From Kineosporia rhizophila (GTDB taxonomy: Bacteria; Actinomycetota; Actinomycetes; Actinomycetales; Kineosporiaceae), in assembly GCF_021277265.1 (NCBI RefSeq), contig NZ_JAJSOH010000001.1:558001-622000 (forward strand): a stretch of DNA of 64,000 bases, written 5' to 3'. Positions 33,977-42,452 of the stretch are shown piece after piece; positions within the stretch are counted from its first letter, which is position 1, and each line of letters opens with the position of its first letter. The notes below the pieces were generated by a model. That model was given only the letters and a program-made list of their open reading frames with translations. It ran no database searches and had not been told where the DNA came from. Made by a program: the position numbers and the translations under genes.

Positions 33977-34429
33977 GTGGCCAAGAAGGGGTTTCGCCTG
34001 GCCACGGTGGAGCGGCTGCGCGAGAAGCGCCTCGAGGAGGCCGCCCAGGCACTGCACGAGGCGCAGGCCGCGGTGCGCGAGGCGACGGCCCGGCGCGACG
34101 ACCTGCTCGAACGGCTCCGGGCCGGGCGGCACGGCGGGAACACCGCGCACGAGCTGGAACTGGAGTCGGTGTACCGGTTCCGGCTGCGCGGTGACCTGGC
34201 CGAGGTCGAGCACGAACTGAAGAAGCTCAGCGCGAAGCTGAACGAGCGGCGGGAGGCCTGGTTGCAGGCCCGGGCCGAGGTGCACGCGGTGGCCGCCCTG
34301 CACGACCGCTACCGGCGGCAGCGGGCCGAGATGCTGATGCGCGCCGAGCAGAAGGAACTGGACGAACGGGCCGGGTCCGGGCGCCGCCTGCCGGTGCCGA
34401 CCAACGGCAACGAAGACGGGGGGAACTGA
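33977..34429 (+). CDS. fliJ: Flagellar export protein FliJ
   Basis: 150-aa highly charged coiled-coil protein with FliJ make-up: FRLATVERLREKRLEEAAQALHE at the N-terminus and a second antiparallel helix ending DRYRRQRAEMLMRAEQKELDE. It is the central stalk of FliI. GTG start. A polar 15-residue tail follows. Call rests on coiled coil plus invariant position after fliI. Confidence 0.88.
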   Translation: MAKKGFRLATVERLREKRLEEAAQALHEAQAAVREATARRDDLLERLRAGRHGGNTAHELELESVYRFRLRGDLAEVEHELKKLSAKLNERREAWLQARAEVHAVAALHDRYRRQRAEMLMRAEQKELDERAGSGRRLPVPTNGNEDGGN

Positions 34430-35466
34430 TGTCCGAGGGCATGAGCGCGGTGCTGGGGCGGATCAGCCAGATCGAGGCCCTGATCAATCCGCAGCGGGTG
34501 AACCAGTCCGCCGCGACGTCGGCCGCCTCCTCCACCGCAGCCACGGCGGCCACGGGCTCGGCCACGACCGGCTCGACCGAGTTCGACGACCTGCTGGAAC
34601 TGGTCAACGGCAAGACCGGCGACACCGGTACCCGCGGATCGTCCGGAGCCACCAAGAGCCTGGCCGAGCAGGCGGTCTCGATCGCCAAGCAGTACCTGGG
34701 CGTGCCCTACCGGTGGGGCGGCAACGACCCGTCGACCGGTCTGGACTGTTCCGGCTTCACCAAGCTGGTGTTCGGCCAACTGGGTATCGACCTGCCGCGC
34801 ACCAGCGCCCAGCAGGCTACGGTCGGTACCAGGGTCTCCTCGCTGGCTGCCGCCCAGCCCGGCGACCTGGTGTTCTTCAACTCCCCGGTCTCCCACGTGG
34901 GGATCTACCTGGGTGGCGGCAAGATGATCGACGCGCCCAAGGCCGGCGACGTGGTCCGGATCCGCGACGTCTACGAGACCCCGGCGCACATCCGCCGGGT
35001 GATCAGCGACGCCGGCGGTTCCTCGTCCGACTCGGTGGCCCGGACACTGGCCCAGCTGACCGGTTCGGCCGGCTCCGGTTCACTCGGATCGACGCCGTAC
35101 GCAAGGCTTTTCGAATCTTCCGGCAAGAAGTACGGCCTGGATCCGGCGCTCCTGTCGGCCGTGGCCAAGACGGAGAGCAACTACAACGCCTCGGCCCGCA
35201 GCCCGGCCGGCGCCCTCGGCCTGATGCAGATCATGCCCGGCACCGCCCGGGAACTGGGGGTGGACCCGATGGTCCCGGCCCAGGCGGTGGACGGTGCCGC
35301 CCGCTACCTGGCGGACCAGCTGCGCACCTTCGGCCGGGTCGATCTGGCCCTGGCCGCCTACAACGCCGGACCCGGTGCGGTCCGGAAGTACGACGGTGTA
35401 CCGCCCTATTCCGAAACCGAGAACTACGTCCGACGAGTACAGAACGCTTGGGGGCAACTGCGATGA
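34429..35466 (+). CDS. NlpC/P60-lytic transglycosylase fusion in the flagellar operon
   Basis: 345-aa peptidoglycan hydrolase with two catalytic domains. Residues about 80-190 are NlpC/P60: YRWGGNDPSTGLDCSGF with Cys107, SHVGIYLGG with His156. Residues about 225-340 are an SLT lytic transglycosylase: LSAVAKTESNYNASA with Glu248, GALGLMQIMPGTA, AAYNAGPGAV. No signal peptide; the first 75 residues are Ser/Ala/Thr-rich, resembling a type III secretion signal. It overlaps fliJ by one base and fliK by four. It likely replaces the muramidase role of FlgJ, opening the wall for the rod. Confidence 0.9.
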   Translation: MSEGMSAVLGRISQIEALINPQRVNQSAATSAASSTAATAATGSATTGSTEFDDLLELVNGKTGDTGTRGSSGATKSLAEQAVSIAKQYLGVPYRWGGNDPSTGLDCSGFTKLVFGQLGIDLPRTSAQQATVGTRVSSLAAAQPGDLVFFNSPVSHVGIYLGGGKMIDAPKAGDVVRIRDVYETPAHIRRVISDAGGSSSDSVARTLAQLTGSAGSGSLGSTPYARLFESSGKKYGLDPALLSAVAKTESNYNASARSPAGALGLMQIMPGTARELGVDPMVPAQAVDGAARYLADQLRTFGRVDLALAAYNAGPGAVRKYDGVPPYSETENYVRRVQNAWGQLR

Positions 35467-37481
35467 CCGCTTCGACCAACCTGCAGAGTGCGATCGATTC
35501 CCTGATCGGCCCGGCCGCCGGCCGGCCCACCTTCCGTAACGACTCGGCCCTGGCGGCGGAGCGCGGGCTCCAGTTCGACCAGCAACTGTCCAAGGCCCAG
35601 GACCGCTCGTACGACGAGCGCGTGCTGGACCGCCAGAACGCCTCCGAACGGGCCGCCCAGGACGCGGCGCGACGGCGCACCGCAGCCGCCCGCGACCGGG
35701 CGGAGGACGCCGCCGAGGACCGAGAGGCCGAGAACCGCGCGGCTGAGAAGGCCGCCGACCGGGCCGCCGCCGAGAAGGCCGCCGACCGGCGGGCGATGCT
35801 CACCGAGTCGCTGATCGACACCCGCGCCGACGTGACTGCGCAGGCCGGTCTGGAGCCCAGCGAGACCTACCGCACCGCCTCCCAGAACGCGGAGGCCGCC
35901 TCGGCCTCGGCGTCGGCGGAGGTGTCGGCCCTGGTCCAGGTTCTGGCCGCCGAATCGCTGGCGGCCCGCCAGATCGCGCAGGCGCTGGCCGGGGCCGACG
36001 CCGAGGCTGCGGCGAAGGTGCCGACGGTGACCTCGATCGAGACCACCACCGGCCCGGACGGTGTGCACACCCGGCTCTCCATCGAGGTGGCCCTGGACGC
36101 CTCGGCCGGTGGAGCCGAGGGCGAGGCCGGGCTGGACGCGAACCTGGCTGCTCGCCTGAGCGCCGAGATCGAGGGCCGGCACAACAGCGTGCTGGCCGCT
36201 CTGCTCGGGGTGGACGCAGACGCCTCGGTCGATGCCGCCACCGGGGTGCAGGGCACCGCTGGCGCCGCCGCCGGGGTCGGGGCTGGCACTGGTGCTGGTG
36301 CTGGTGCTGGGGCTGGGGTCACCGGAGCTGCTGACCTGGCCGGCACCGCTGCCGCTACTGCCAAGGCTGGTGTGAGCGGTGACCAGGGTGAGCAGGCTCC
36401 GGCCACCGGGAAGACCGGCTCCGGCCTGCCGGAGGACACCCAGGCCGCTGCGAAGGCCAAGGCCGGCGGGTCGGCCTCGGCCGAGGTGGCGGCGGAGGTG
36501 GCCAAGGCTGCCGCCGCGGGCATCACCCAGAAGTTCGACCCGTCCTCGATGCCGAACCGGATCATGGTCGACGGCCAGTGGATGAACGGGACCGAAGCGG
36601 CTGCGAAGCTGAACGGCACCGCTGCGGGCGAGGGCACCGGGACCTCCGGGACCTCGGGCACCTCCGGGAGCACGGCGCCGCTGCCCTCGCGGATCATGGT
36701 CGACGGTCAGTGGATGACCGGGGCCGAGTTCGCCTCCCTGAACAGTAAGCCGGCCGCCGACGAGACCGCGCCGACGAAGTCCACCGGGGCCACCGGCACC
36801 CAGGACGGCACTGAGGGTGCCGAAGGGGCCGGTACCGCCGGCGACGCGACGAAGGCCGCGGCCCGCTCGGGCGCGACCTCCGACTCGTCCGCTGATGCGG
36901 AATCGTCCGAGAGCTCGCAGTCCTCCGCCCGTAACGACGCCTTCGCCACTCAGATCAACCAGGCCCAGCAGACGCAGCAGGCCCAGCTGCCCACTGCCGT
37001 GACCGGCTCCGGCTACAGCTCGGCGGCCGCCGAGAGCGTGGCCCAGCAGGTGGGGATGCAGCTCGCGGCCCAGCTGCGCAACGTGCGCGACGGTAATCAC
37101 CGTGCGGTGATCCACCTTTCGCCGGACGAGCTGGGCGACGTGACGGTCACTCTGTCGGTGCACAACGGTGACGTCCGGCTCGACCTGCTCGCGGCCCCGG
37201 CGGCGCTGAGCCAGCTGCAGGCCGGGCTGAACGACCTGCGCGAGCAGATGTCGCAGGCCGGGCTGAACCTGGCCGACGTCAACCTGGAGGCGAGCACGAG
37301 CACCGAGACCGCCACCAGCAGCGGGAGCGGTCAGTCCGGCTACCAGCCGGGCACCCCGCTCACCGGTGCGAGTTCGATGAACACAGGGACGGCCGGAAGG
37401 CCGATGGCCCTGGCCGGTGCGTCAGGCACCCCGATGACCGGTGCTGCGATGAGTGACAGCGCCCTCGACGTGACGATCTGA
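35463..37481 (+). CDS. fliK: Flagellar hook-length control protein FliK
   Basis: 672 aa. The long N-terminal ruler is Ala/Glu/Arg-rich helical followed by Ala/Gly/Thr-rich low complexity. The compact C-terminal Flg_hook domain is LAAQLRNVRDGNHRAVIHLS, then PDELGDVTVTLSVHNGDVRL and LNDLREQMSQAGL. It measures the hook and switches export specificity through FlhB. Two near-identical motifs P-x-RIMVDGQWM-x-G-x-E occur at residues 364 and 408. ATG overlaps the preceding stop by 4 bp. Confidence 0.9.
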   Translation: MTASTNLQSAIDSLIGPAAGRPTFRNDSALAAERGLQFDQQLSKAQDRSYDERVLDRQNASERAAQDAARRRTAAARDRAEDAAEDREAENRAAEKAADRAAAEKAADRRAMLTESLIDTRADVTAQAGLEPSETYRTASQNAEAASASASAEVSALVQVLAAESLAARQIAQALAGADAEAAAKVPTVTSIETTTGPDGVHTRLSIEVALDASAGGAEGEAGLDANLAARLSAEIEGRHNSVLAALLGVDADASVDAATGVQGTAGAAAGVGAGTGAGAGAGAGVTGAADLAGTAAATAKAGVSGDQGEQAPATGKTGSGLPEDTQAAAKAKAGGSASAEVAAEVAKAAAAGITQKFDPSSMPNRIMVDGQWMNGTEAAAKLNGTAAGEGTGTSGTSGTSGSTAPLPSRIMVDGQWMTGAEFASLNSKPAADETAPTKSTGATGTQDGTEGAEGAGTAGDATKAAARSGATSDSSADAESSESSQSSARNDAFATQINQAQQTQQAQLPTAVTGSGYSSAAAESVAQQVGMQLAAQLRNVRDGNHRAVIHLSPDELGDVTVTLSVHNGDVRLDLLAAPAALSQLQAGLNDLREQMSQAGLNLADVNLEASTSTETATSSGSGQSGYQPGTPLTGASSMNTGTAGRPMALAGASGTPMTGAAMSDSALDVTI

Positions 37482-37511
37482 CGCCCACCCCCGGACTGCG
37501 AGGAGGACCCG

Positions 37512-38060
37512 ATGCCCACGAGCGCACCCATCGGCAACATCGCCGACATCGTCAAGGCGAACCAGACCGCCAGTGCCCAGGAAGTCTCCCGGGCCACCAA
37601 CAGCACCACCTCCGACAAGGACATGTTCCTGAAACTTCTTCTGGCCCAGATGAAGTACCAGGACCCGATGAACCCCACGGACTCGGCCCAGTACCTCTCC
37701 CAGATGGCGCAGTTCACCACCGTGGAGAAGCTGCAGGACATGGTCGACAACACCACCAGCCTGCTCACCGCCAGCCAGATGCAGTCGGCGCTGAACATGG
37801 TCGGAGCCACGGTGGAGTACGGCCTGGGCGACAAGCAGGGCAGCGGTGTCGTCACCGGCATCGCCATGATCGACGGCTCCCCCCAGCTGATGGTCACCAA
37901 CGGTGAGAAGACCACCAAGGTGCCGCTGGCCGACGTCTCCAGTGTGAAGGTGGCCGGCACCGCGACGGTCCCGGACGAGAAGTCCGAGGAGACCCCGCCG
38001 AAGTCCGCCGCCCAGAACACGACCGATCCCTCCCGGTCCGACGACACCGGGACGATCTGA
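37512..38060 (+). CDS. flgD: Flagellar hook scaffolding protein FlgD
   Basis: 182 aa. The conserved N-terminal DKDMFLKLLLAQMKYQDPMNPTDSAQYLSQMAQFTTVEKLQ is the FlgD signature. The C-terminus is a Tudor-like strand region (GATVEYGLGDKQGSGVVTGI) followed by a polar tail. It caps the growing hook. GAGGAGG lies 5-8 bp before the ATG. Confidence 0.95.
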   Translation: MPTSAPIGNIADIVKANQTASAQEVSRATNSTTSDKDMFLKLLLAQMKYQDPMNPTDSAQYLSQMAQFTTVEKLQDMVDNTTSLLTASQMQSALNMVGATVEYGLGDKQGSGVVTGIAMIDGSPQLMVTNGEKTTKVPLADVSSVKVAGTATVPDEKSEETPPKSAAQNTTDPSRSDDTGTI

Positions 38061-38153
38061 CCCGTCCTGGTCCCCCAGTTCCGGGCGCACGATGCGCCGG
38101 ATTTCCCCGGCACGGATGCCGACCGCAGTAATGACCGAACCAGGAGGTCCGGC

Positions 38154-39356
38154 ATGCTCCGCTCACTCTTCACCGGAATCAGCGGCCTGAAGGCCCACCA
38201 ACAGATGATGGACGTGGTCAGCAACAACATCGCCAACGTCAACACCACCGGCTTCAAGACCTCGAACATCGTCTTCGAGGACACGCTGAGCCAGCTGCTG
38301 CGGGCCGCCGGGGCCTCGACCGCGACCAGCGGTGGCCTGGACCCGACGCAGATCGGTCTGGGTGTGAAGCTGGCTGCGGTGCAGCAGAACTTCGCCCAGG
38401 GATCGGCCCAGGTCACGAACAAGGCGACCGACCTGATGATCAACGGTGACGGGTTCTTCGTGCTCGACGACGGCGGCACCCAGGTGTACTCCCGGGCCGG
38501 CGCGTTCACTCTGGACAACGACGGCTTCCTGGTGAACCCGAACGGTATGTACGTGCAGGGTTTCCAGGCCGTGGACGGTACGCTCACCGCCTACGGTGAG
38601 CTCGGCCGACTGCAGCTCCAGGCCGGCCTGAGCATTCCGGGCTCGGCGACCACCACGGTCTCGCTGGGCGGCAACCTGGATCCTGAGGGCACGGCCGAGC
38701 TCCAGGTCACGGCCACCGTCTACGACGAGGGCGGCGCGGCCTACGCGGTGCCGATCATCCTGACCCCGAACGGCGACGGCACCTACGCCGTGCAGGCCCG
38801 CGACCCTGCCGACAACGACGCCGACCTGGGTACGGCCGGCACCGTGGCCTTCGACACCGCCGGCCGGTACGACGCCGGGGCCTCCACCGCCCCCACGTTC
38901 ACCATCAACGGCGTGAACATGACGGTGGACCTCAGCCAGTTCACCGGCTACGCCGGCATCAGCGGACCCCAGACCAGGGACGTGGACGGTTTCGCGGCCG
39001 GCACCCTGAACGAGTTCCAGATCGGGCCGGACGGGGTGATCACCGGCATCTTCAGCAACGGCCAGAAGCAGGCCCTGGGCCAGCTCGCCCTGGCCACGTT
39101 CAACAACGTGAACGGTCTGGAGAAGCAGGGCGACAGCGTGTACCGCGACACCGCCAACTCCGGTCTGCCGCAGATCGGTATCGCCGGTTCCGGTGGCGTG
39201 GGCCTGGTCACCGGGGGCGCCCTGGAGATGTCCAACGTCGACCTGGCGGCCGAGTTCACCAACATGATCATCGCTCAGCGCGCCTTCCAGGCGAACTCCA
39301 AGGTGATCACCTCCAGCGACGAGATCCTGCAGGAACTGGTCAACATCAAGAGGTAG
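38154..39356 (+). CDS. flgE: Flagellar hook protein FlgE
   Basis: 400 aa. N-terminal MLRSLFTGISGLKAHQQMMD and NNIANVNTTGFKTSNIVFED; middle TNKATDLMINGDGFFVL; C-terminal LEMSNVDLAAEFTNMIIAQRAFQANSKVIT. It is the only FlgE/F/G family protein here, so the distal rod must use FlgE-like or remote genes. AGGAGG precedes the ATG. A hairpin follows, ending the flgB operon. Confidence 0.96.
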   Translation: MLRSLFTGISGLKAHQQMMDVVSNNIANVNTTGFKTSNIVFEDTLSQLLRAAGASTATSGGLDPTQIGLGVKLAAVQQNFAQGSAQVTNKATDLMINGDGFFVLDDGGTQVYSRAGAFTLDNDGFLVNPNGMYVQGFQAVDGTLTAYGELGRLQLQAGLSIPGSATTTVSLGGNLDPEGTAELQVTATVYDEGGAAYAVPIILTPNGDGTYAVQARDPADNDADLGTAGTVAFDTAGRYDAGASTAPTFTINGVNMTVDLSQFTGYAGISGPQTRDVDGFAAGTLNEFQIGPDGVITGIFSNGQKQALGQLALATFNNVNGLEKQGDSVYRDTANSGLPQIGIAGSGGVGLVTGGALEMSNVDLAAEFTNMIIAQRAFQANSKVITSSDEILQELVNIKR

Positions 39357-39374
39357 TGACTGCTCGGCGTCAGG

Positions 39375-39412
39375 GAGGGTCACCGGTCACCGTCAGGCGG
39401 CCGGTGGCCCTC
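39375..39412 (+). terminator. Terminator ending the flgB-flgE operon
   Basis: GAGGGTCACCGG pairs with CCGGTGGCCCTC (11 of 12 positions). The 316-bp gap 39357-39672 holds this hairpin and the flbD promoter; no gene is seen. Confidence 0.65.
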
Positions 39413-39593
39413 TCGCGCGTCACCCGGCCGGATCACCCACTGTGCAGCTACTTTCGGGTGACCGCCGGACGGACGTCGGCCGTACGGGCCCGGGTCAGCG
39501 CCCAGGCCGGGCATTTACGCATCTTCCGGGGCGGTCGGCCGAGGCGCCGGACCGCCCGGGTAGCCCGACCGGAGCAGCCGGTACCCGATCGTC

Positions 39594-39620
39594 TCAATCC
39601 CGGGCCCCCGCTGCCGACCG
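39594..39620 (+). promoter_or_regulatory. FliA-type promoter of flbD-motA-motB-fliL
   Basis: TCAA (39594-39597), 15-bp spacer, GCCGACCG (39613-39620), 52 bp before the flbD GTG. Confidence 0.7.
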
Positions 39621-39672
39621 ATTAAGAGGTGGCCAAAGGACGGGCCACACAACTCCAAGGACGGATCTTCGC

Positions 39673-40005
39673 GTGATCATTCTGACCCGACTGGGTAACG
39701 GGATAGCCGTTGCGGTGAACCCAGACCTGATCGAACGCGCCGAGGCGACCCCCGACACCGTCATCACGCTGGTCGACGGCCACAAGCTGGTCATCGAGGA
39801 GCCGCTGCCGCGTGTCGTCGAGCTGGTCCGCACCTGGCGCGCCTCGGTCGCGGCCGAGGCGATCACCCTCGCCCGGTACGGCGGCGACGCCGGGACGCTG
39901 CGGCCCGCCTCCGAGCAGGAGGCCGGCACCGCCTCGATGGCCGACCGCACCAGTCAAGATTCGACAATCGGCCGGGTTCTACGGCTGCCCTCACGGGAGG
40001 TGTGA
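39673..40005 (+). CDS. flbD: FlbD family protein
   Basis: 110 aa; the first 60 residues match the small FlbD/YlzI family found in flagellar operons: VIILTRLGNGIAVAVNPDLI, EATPDTVITLVDGHKLVIEE, VVELVRTWR. Family members are usually 65-75 aa; about 45 extra polar residues follow. Its role near motor genes is unknown. GTG start. It is the first gene after a FliA-type promoter. Confidence 0.88.
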   Translation: MIILTRLGNGIAVAVNPDLIERAEATPDTVITLVDGHKLVIEEPLPRVVELVRTWRASVAAEAITLARYGGDAGTLRPASEQEAGTASMADRTSQDSTIGRVLRLPSREV

Positions 40006-40007
40006 GC

Positions 40008-40781
40008 ATGGACGTGGCAATGATTGCCGGCGTGGTCGTCGCGATGGTGGCGATCTTCGTCTCGATGATCCTCGAGGGCGGCAGCCCGCTGGCGATCTTC
40101 CTGATCCCGCCGATCCTGCTGGTCATCGTGGGTACCTTCGGCGCCTGCATGGGTGGCGGCACGATCCCCTCGATGATGACCGCCTTCAAGTGGCTGGCCT
40201 ACGCGTTCACCGCCAAGCCGCCCAACCACGAGGAGATCGTGGAGCCGCTGGTGAAGATGGCCGAGAAGGCCCGCCGGGAAGGGCTGCTGTCGCTGGAGTC
40301 CGAGATGGACGACGTCGCAGACCCGTTCATGCAGCGCGGCCTGCAGATGGCCGTCGACGGCACCGACCCCGACGACCTGTACGACATCCTGATGGCCGAG
40401 GTGCGGGCGAAGAAGGCGTCGGCCGCCATCGGCGCCGGATTCTGGACCGACGCAGGCGGTTACGCCCCGACGATCGGTATCGTCGGTACCGTCCTCGGTC
40501 TGATCCACGTGCTCGAGAACCTCGACGACCCCTCGAGCCTGGGCGCCCTGATCGCCGCGGCCTTCGTCGCCACCCTGTGGGGCGTCATGTCGGCCAACGT
40601 GATGTTCCTGCCCTGGGGCAAGCGGATCAAGTATCTGGCCGCCCAGGAGGCGGCCAAGATGGAACTGATCATTGATGGGGTGCTGGCGATCCAGGCCGGC
40701 TCCAACCCGCGGGTGGTGGCCACCAAGCTGCGCTCGAAGATGACCCCGACCGGCCCGAACGAAGTGCGTGAGGCGGCCTGA
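40008..40781 (+). CDS. motA: Flagellar stator protein MotA
   Basis: 257-aa inner-membrane proton channel subunit with four TMs: AMIAGVVVAMVAIFVSMIL, PLAIFLIPPILLVIVGTFGA, and the pair YAPTIGIVGTVLGLIHVLENL / LIAAAFVATLWGVMSANVMFL. Cytoplasmic charged loop EEIVEPLVKMAEKARREG meets FliG. GGGAGG is 7 bp before the ATG at 40008; a GTG two codons earlier is too close to it. It overlaps motB (TGATGA). Confidence 0.95.
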   Translation: MDVAMIAGVVVAMVAIFVSMILEGGSPLAIFLIPPILLVIVGTFGACMGGGTIPSMMTAFKWLAYAFTAKPPNHEEIVEPLVKMAEKARREGLLSLESEMDDVADPFMQRGLQMAVDGTDPDDLYDILMAEVRAKKASAAIGAGFWTDAGGYAPTIGIVGTVLGLIHVLENLDDPSSLGALIAAAFVATLWGVMSANVMFLPWGKRIKYLAAQEAAKMELIIDGVLAIQAGSNPRVVATKLRSKMTPTGPNEVREAA

Positions 40782-41683
40782 TGAGCGGCGGCGGGGGCGG
40801 TAAGCGCCGGGGTCACGAGGAGGAGCACGAGGAGCACGAGAACCACGAGCGCTGGCTGGTCAGCTACGCCGACATGATGACCCTGCTGATGGTGCTCTTC
40901 ATCGTGCTCTTCGCGATCAGCCAGGTGGACTCCAAGAAGTTCGCCGCCCTGGCGACCGGTCTGTCGACCAGCTTCGGTACTCCCACCGAGGTTCTCAGCG
41001 GTGGTCCGGCCCTGCTCGACCCGGGAGGTGCGGTCGCCCCCGACACCATGCCCAGGCCCGGAGCGGACGGGACGAACGAACCCCAGGAGGGGCAGGTCGA
41101 CCCGGAGAAGGTGGCCGAACTGGTCAAGGCCACCGAAGAGGCCGCGGTGAAGGAGGAGGTCAACAACCTCCGGGAAGCGCGGAAGGAACTCAGGAATGCG
41201 CTGAGCCGGGCCGGACTCAAGAACGGCGCCAACTTCCGGTTCGACGAGCGCGGCCTGGTGGTCACCATCGCCACCGACAACGTGCTGTTCACCAGCGGCA
41301 GTGCCACCCTGCAGCCGCGCGGCCAGCGGATCCTGAACGCCCTGGGCCCGACCCTGCGGAGTCTGCCCAACCGGCTGAGCGTGGACGGGCACACCAACTC
41401 GATCCCGATCCGCACCGCGCAGTTCGCCTCCAACTGGGAGCTTTCCGGTCAGCGGGCCTCGAACGTGTTGCGCTACCTGCACAACGAGCAGAGCATCCCG
41501 TTCCGCCGGATGACCTTCACCGGTTTCGCCGACACCCGGCCCCGGCTCTCCAACGACGACCCACGGGCGGTGGTCGTCAACCGCCGGGTCGAGATCGTCG
41601 TCGTGGCCCGGGTGGACGAGTCGGCCGGCCAGGCCGTCGAGGACCTCGGCAACCAGAGCGGTTCCACCACCTCGGGCGAGTAG
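40781..41683 (+). CDS. motB: Flagellar stator protein MotB
   Basis: 300 aa. A His/Glu-rich cytoplasmic start (HEEEHEEHENHERW) leads into the single TM with proton-carrying Asp31 (YADMMTLLMVLFIVLFAISQ). An Asp/Pro linker and an OmpA/MotB peptidoglycan-binding domain follow (GSATLQPRGQRIL, SVDGHTNSIPI, FASNWELSGQRASNVLRYL). It anchors the stator to the wall. The His-rich N-terminus is unusual. Confidence 0.96.
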   Translation: MSGGGGGKRRGHEEEHEEHENHERWLVSYADMMTLLMVLFIVLFAISQVDSKKFAALATGLSTSFGTPTEVLSGGPALLDPGGAVAPDTMPRPGADGTNEPQEGQVDPEKVAELVKATEEAAVKEEVNNLREARKELRNALSRAGLKNGANFRFDERGLVVTIATDNVLFTSGSATLQPRGQRILNALGPTLRSLPNRLSVDGHTNSIPIRTAQFASNWELSGQRASNVLRYLHNEQSIPFRRMTFTGFADTRPRLSNDDPRAVVVNRRVEIVVVARVDESAGQAVEDLGNQSGSTTSGE

Positions 41684-41723
41684 CTCGCCCACGGACCACC
41701 AGACCACAGAAGGAGACAGTCAC

Positions 41724-42299
41724 ATGGCCAAGGCAGAAGAGAAGGAGGGCGATGAGGAGGCCAAGGGCGGGGGCAAGAAGAAGCTCCTGATCATCGCCCT
41801 GCCCGTCGTCGTCCTGATCCTCGCCGCCGCCTACTTCCTCGTGCTGAAGCCGAAGGACGACGGGGCCGCGGCCGCGTTGCCGGAACCGACCGCCGGTGTC
41901 GTGGTCCCGCTGGAGTCGATCACGGTGAACCTCGCCAGCGGCCACTTCCTCAAGGTGGGGGTCGCTCTGCAGCCCACCGCCGAGGCGGCCGAGGTGGACG
42001 GCTCCAAGGCGCTGGACAAGATCATCGACGTGTTCAGCGGCATGTCCGTGGCCGAGCTGTCCGAGGCCAAGGGCAAGGACGAGGCCAAGGAGGAGCTGGT
42101 GGCCCGGATCAAGCTGGCCTACCTGCCGCACGGCGAGATCACCCACGAGGAGATCAAGAAGGCCAACGAGGAGGTCAGCGGAGGCAAGGCGCACGAGGAC
42201 GACGAGCTGACCGCCGCCCAGGCGATCAAACGCGCGTCCGAGCTGACCGTGCAGCCGGAGGTCTACGACCTCTACTTCACCGAGTTCGTGATGCAGTGA
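41724..42299 (+). CDS. fliL: Flagellar basal body-associated protein FliL
   Basis: 191 aa. Short Lys/Glu/Gly cytoplasmic tail, TM (KLLIIALPVVVLILAAAYFLVL), then extracytoplasmic FliL domain: VVPLESITVNLASGHFLKVGVALQ and the C-terminal VYDLYFTEFVMQ. It supports stator function. AGGAGA is 6 bp before the ATG. A strong terminator follows. Confidence 0.94.
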   Translation: MAKAEEKEGDEEAKGGGKKKLLIIALPVVVLILAAAYFLVLKPKDDGAAAALPEPTAGVVVPLESITVNLASGHFLKVGVALQPTAEAAEVDGSKALDKIIDVFSGMSVAELSEAKGKDEAKEELVARIKLAYLPHGEITHEEIKKANEEVSGGKAHEDDELTAAQAIKRASELTVQPEVYDLYFTEFVMQ

Positions 42300-42329
42300 G
42301 GTCCTGACCGACCAGACCCGAGCACGAAC

Positions 42330-42369
42330 GGACGGCGGTGGCAGCCCCCCAAGGCTGCCACCGCCGTCC
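42330..42369. terminator. Strong terminator after fliL
   Basis: GGACGGCGGTGGCAGCC / GGCTGCCACCGCCGTCC, 17-bp perfect stem with a 6-nt loop, extended by ACGAA/TTCGT and followed by TTCGTTT. Confidence 0.9.
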
Positions 42370-42417
42370 TTCGTTTGCCGTCCTGACCGCCCCGCCGCAG
42401 ATACCGCCGGAGACGGT

Positions 42418-42445
42418 TAAAGGATCTCGCCCGGCCCACCGATGC
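42418..42445 (+). promoter_or_regulatory. Possible FliA-type promoter of fliM
   Basis: TAAA (42418-42421), 16-bp spacer, ACCGATGC (42438-42445). The -35 is perfect and the -10 differs at the first base and the end. The initiation point would fall at about the fliM GTG (42453). Confidence 0.5.
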
Positions 42446-42452
42446 ACCTTTC

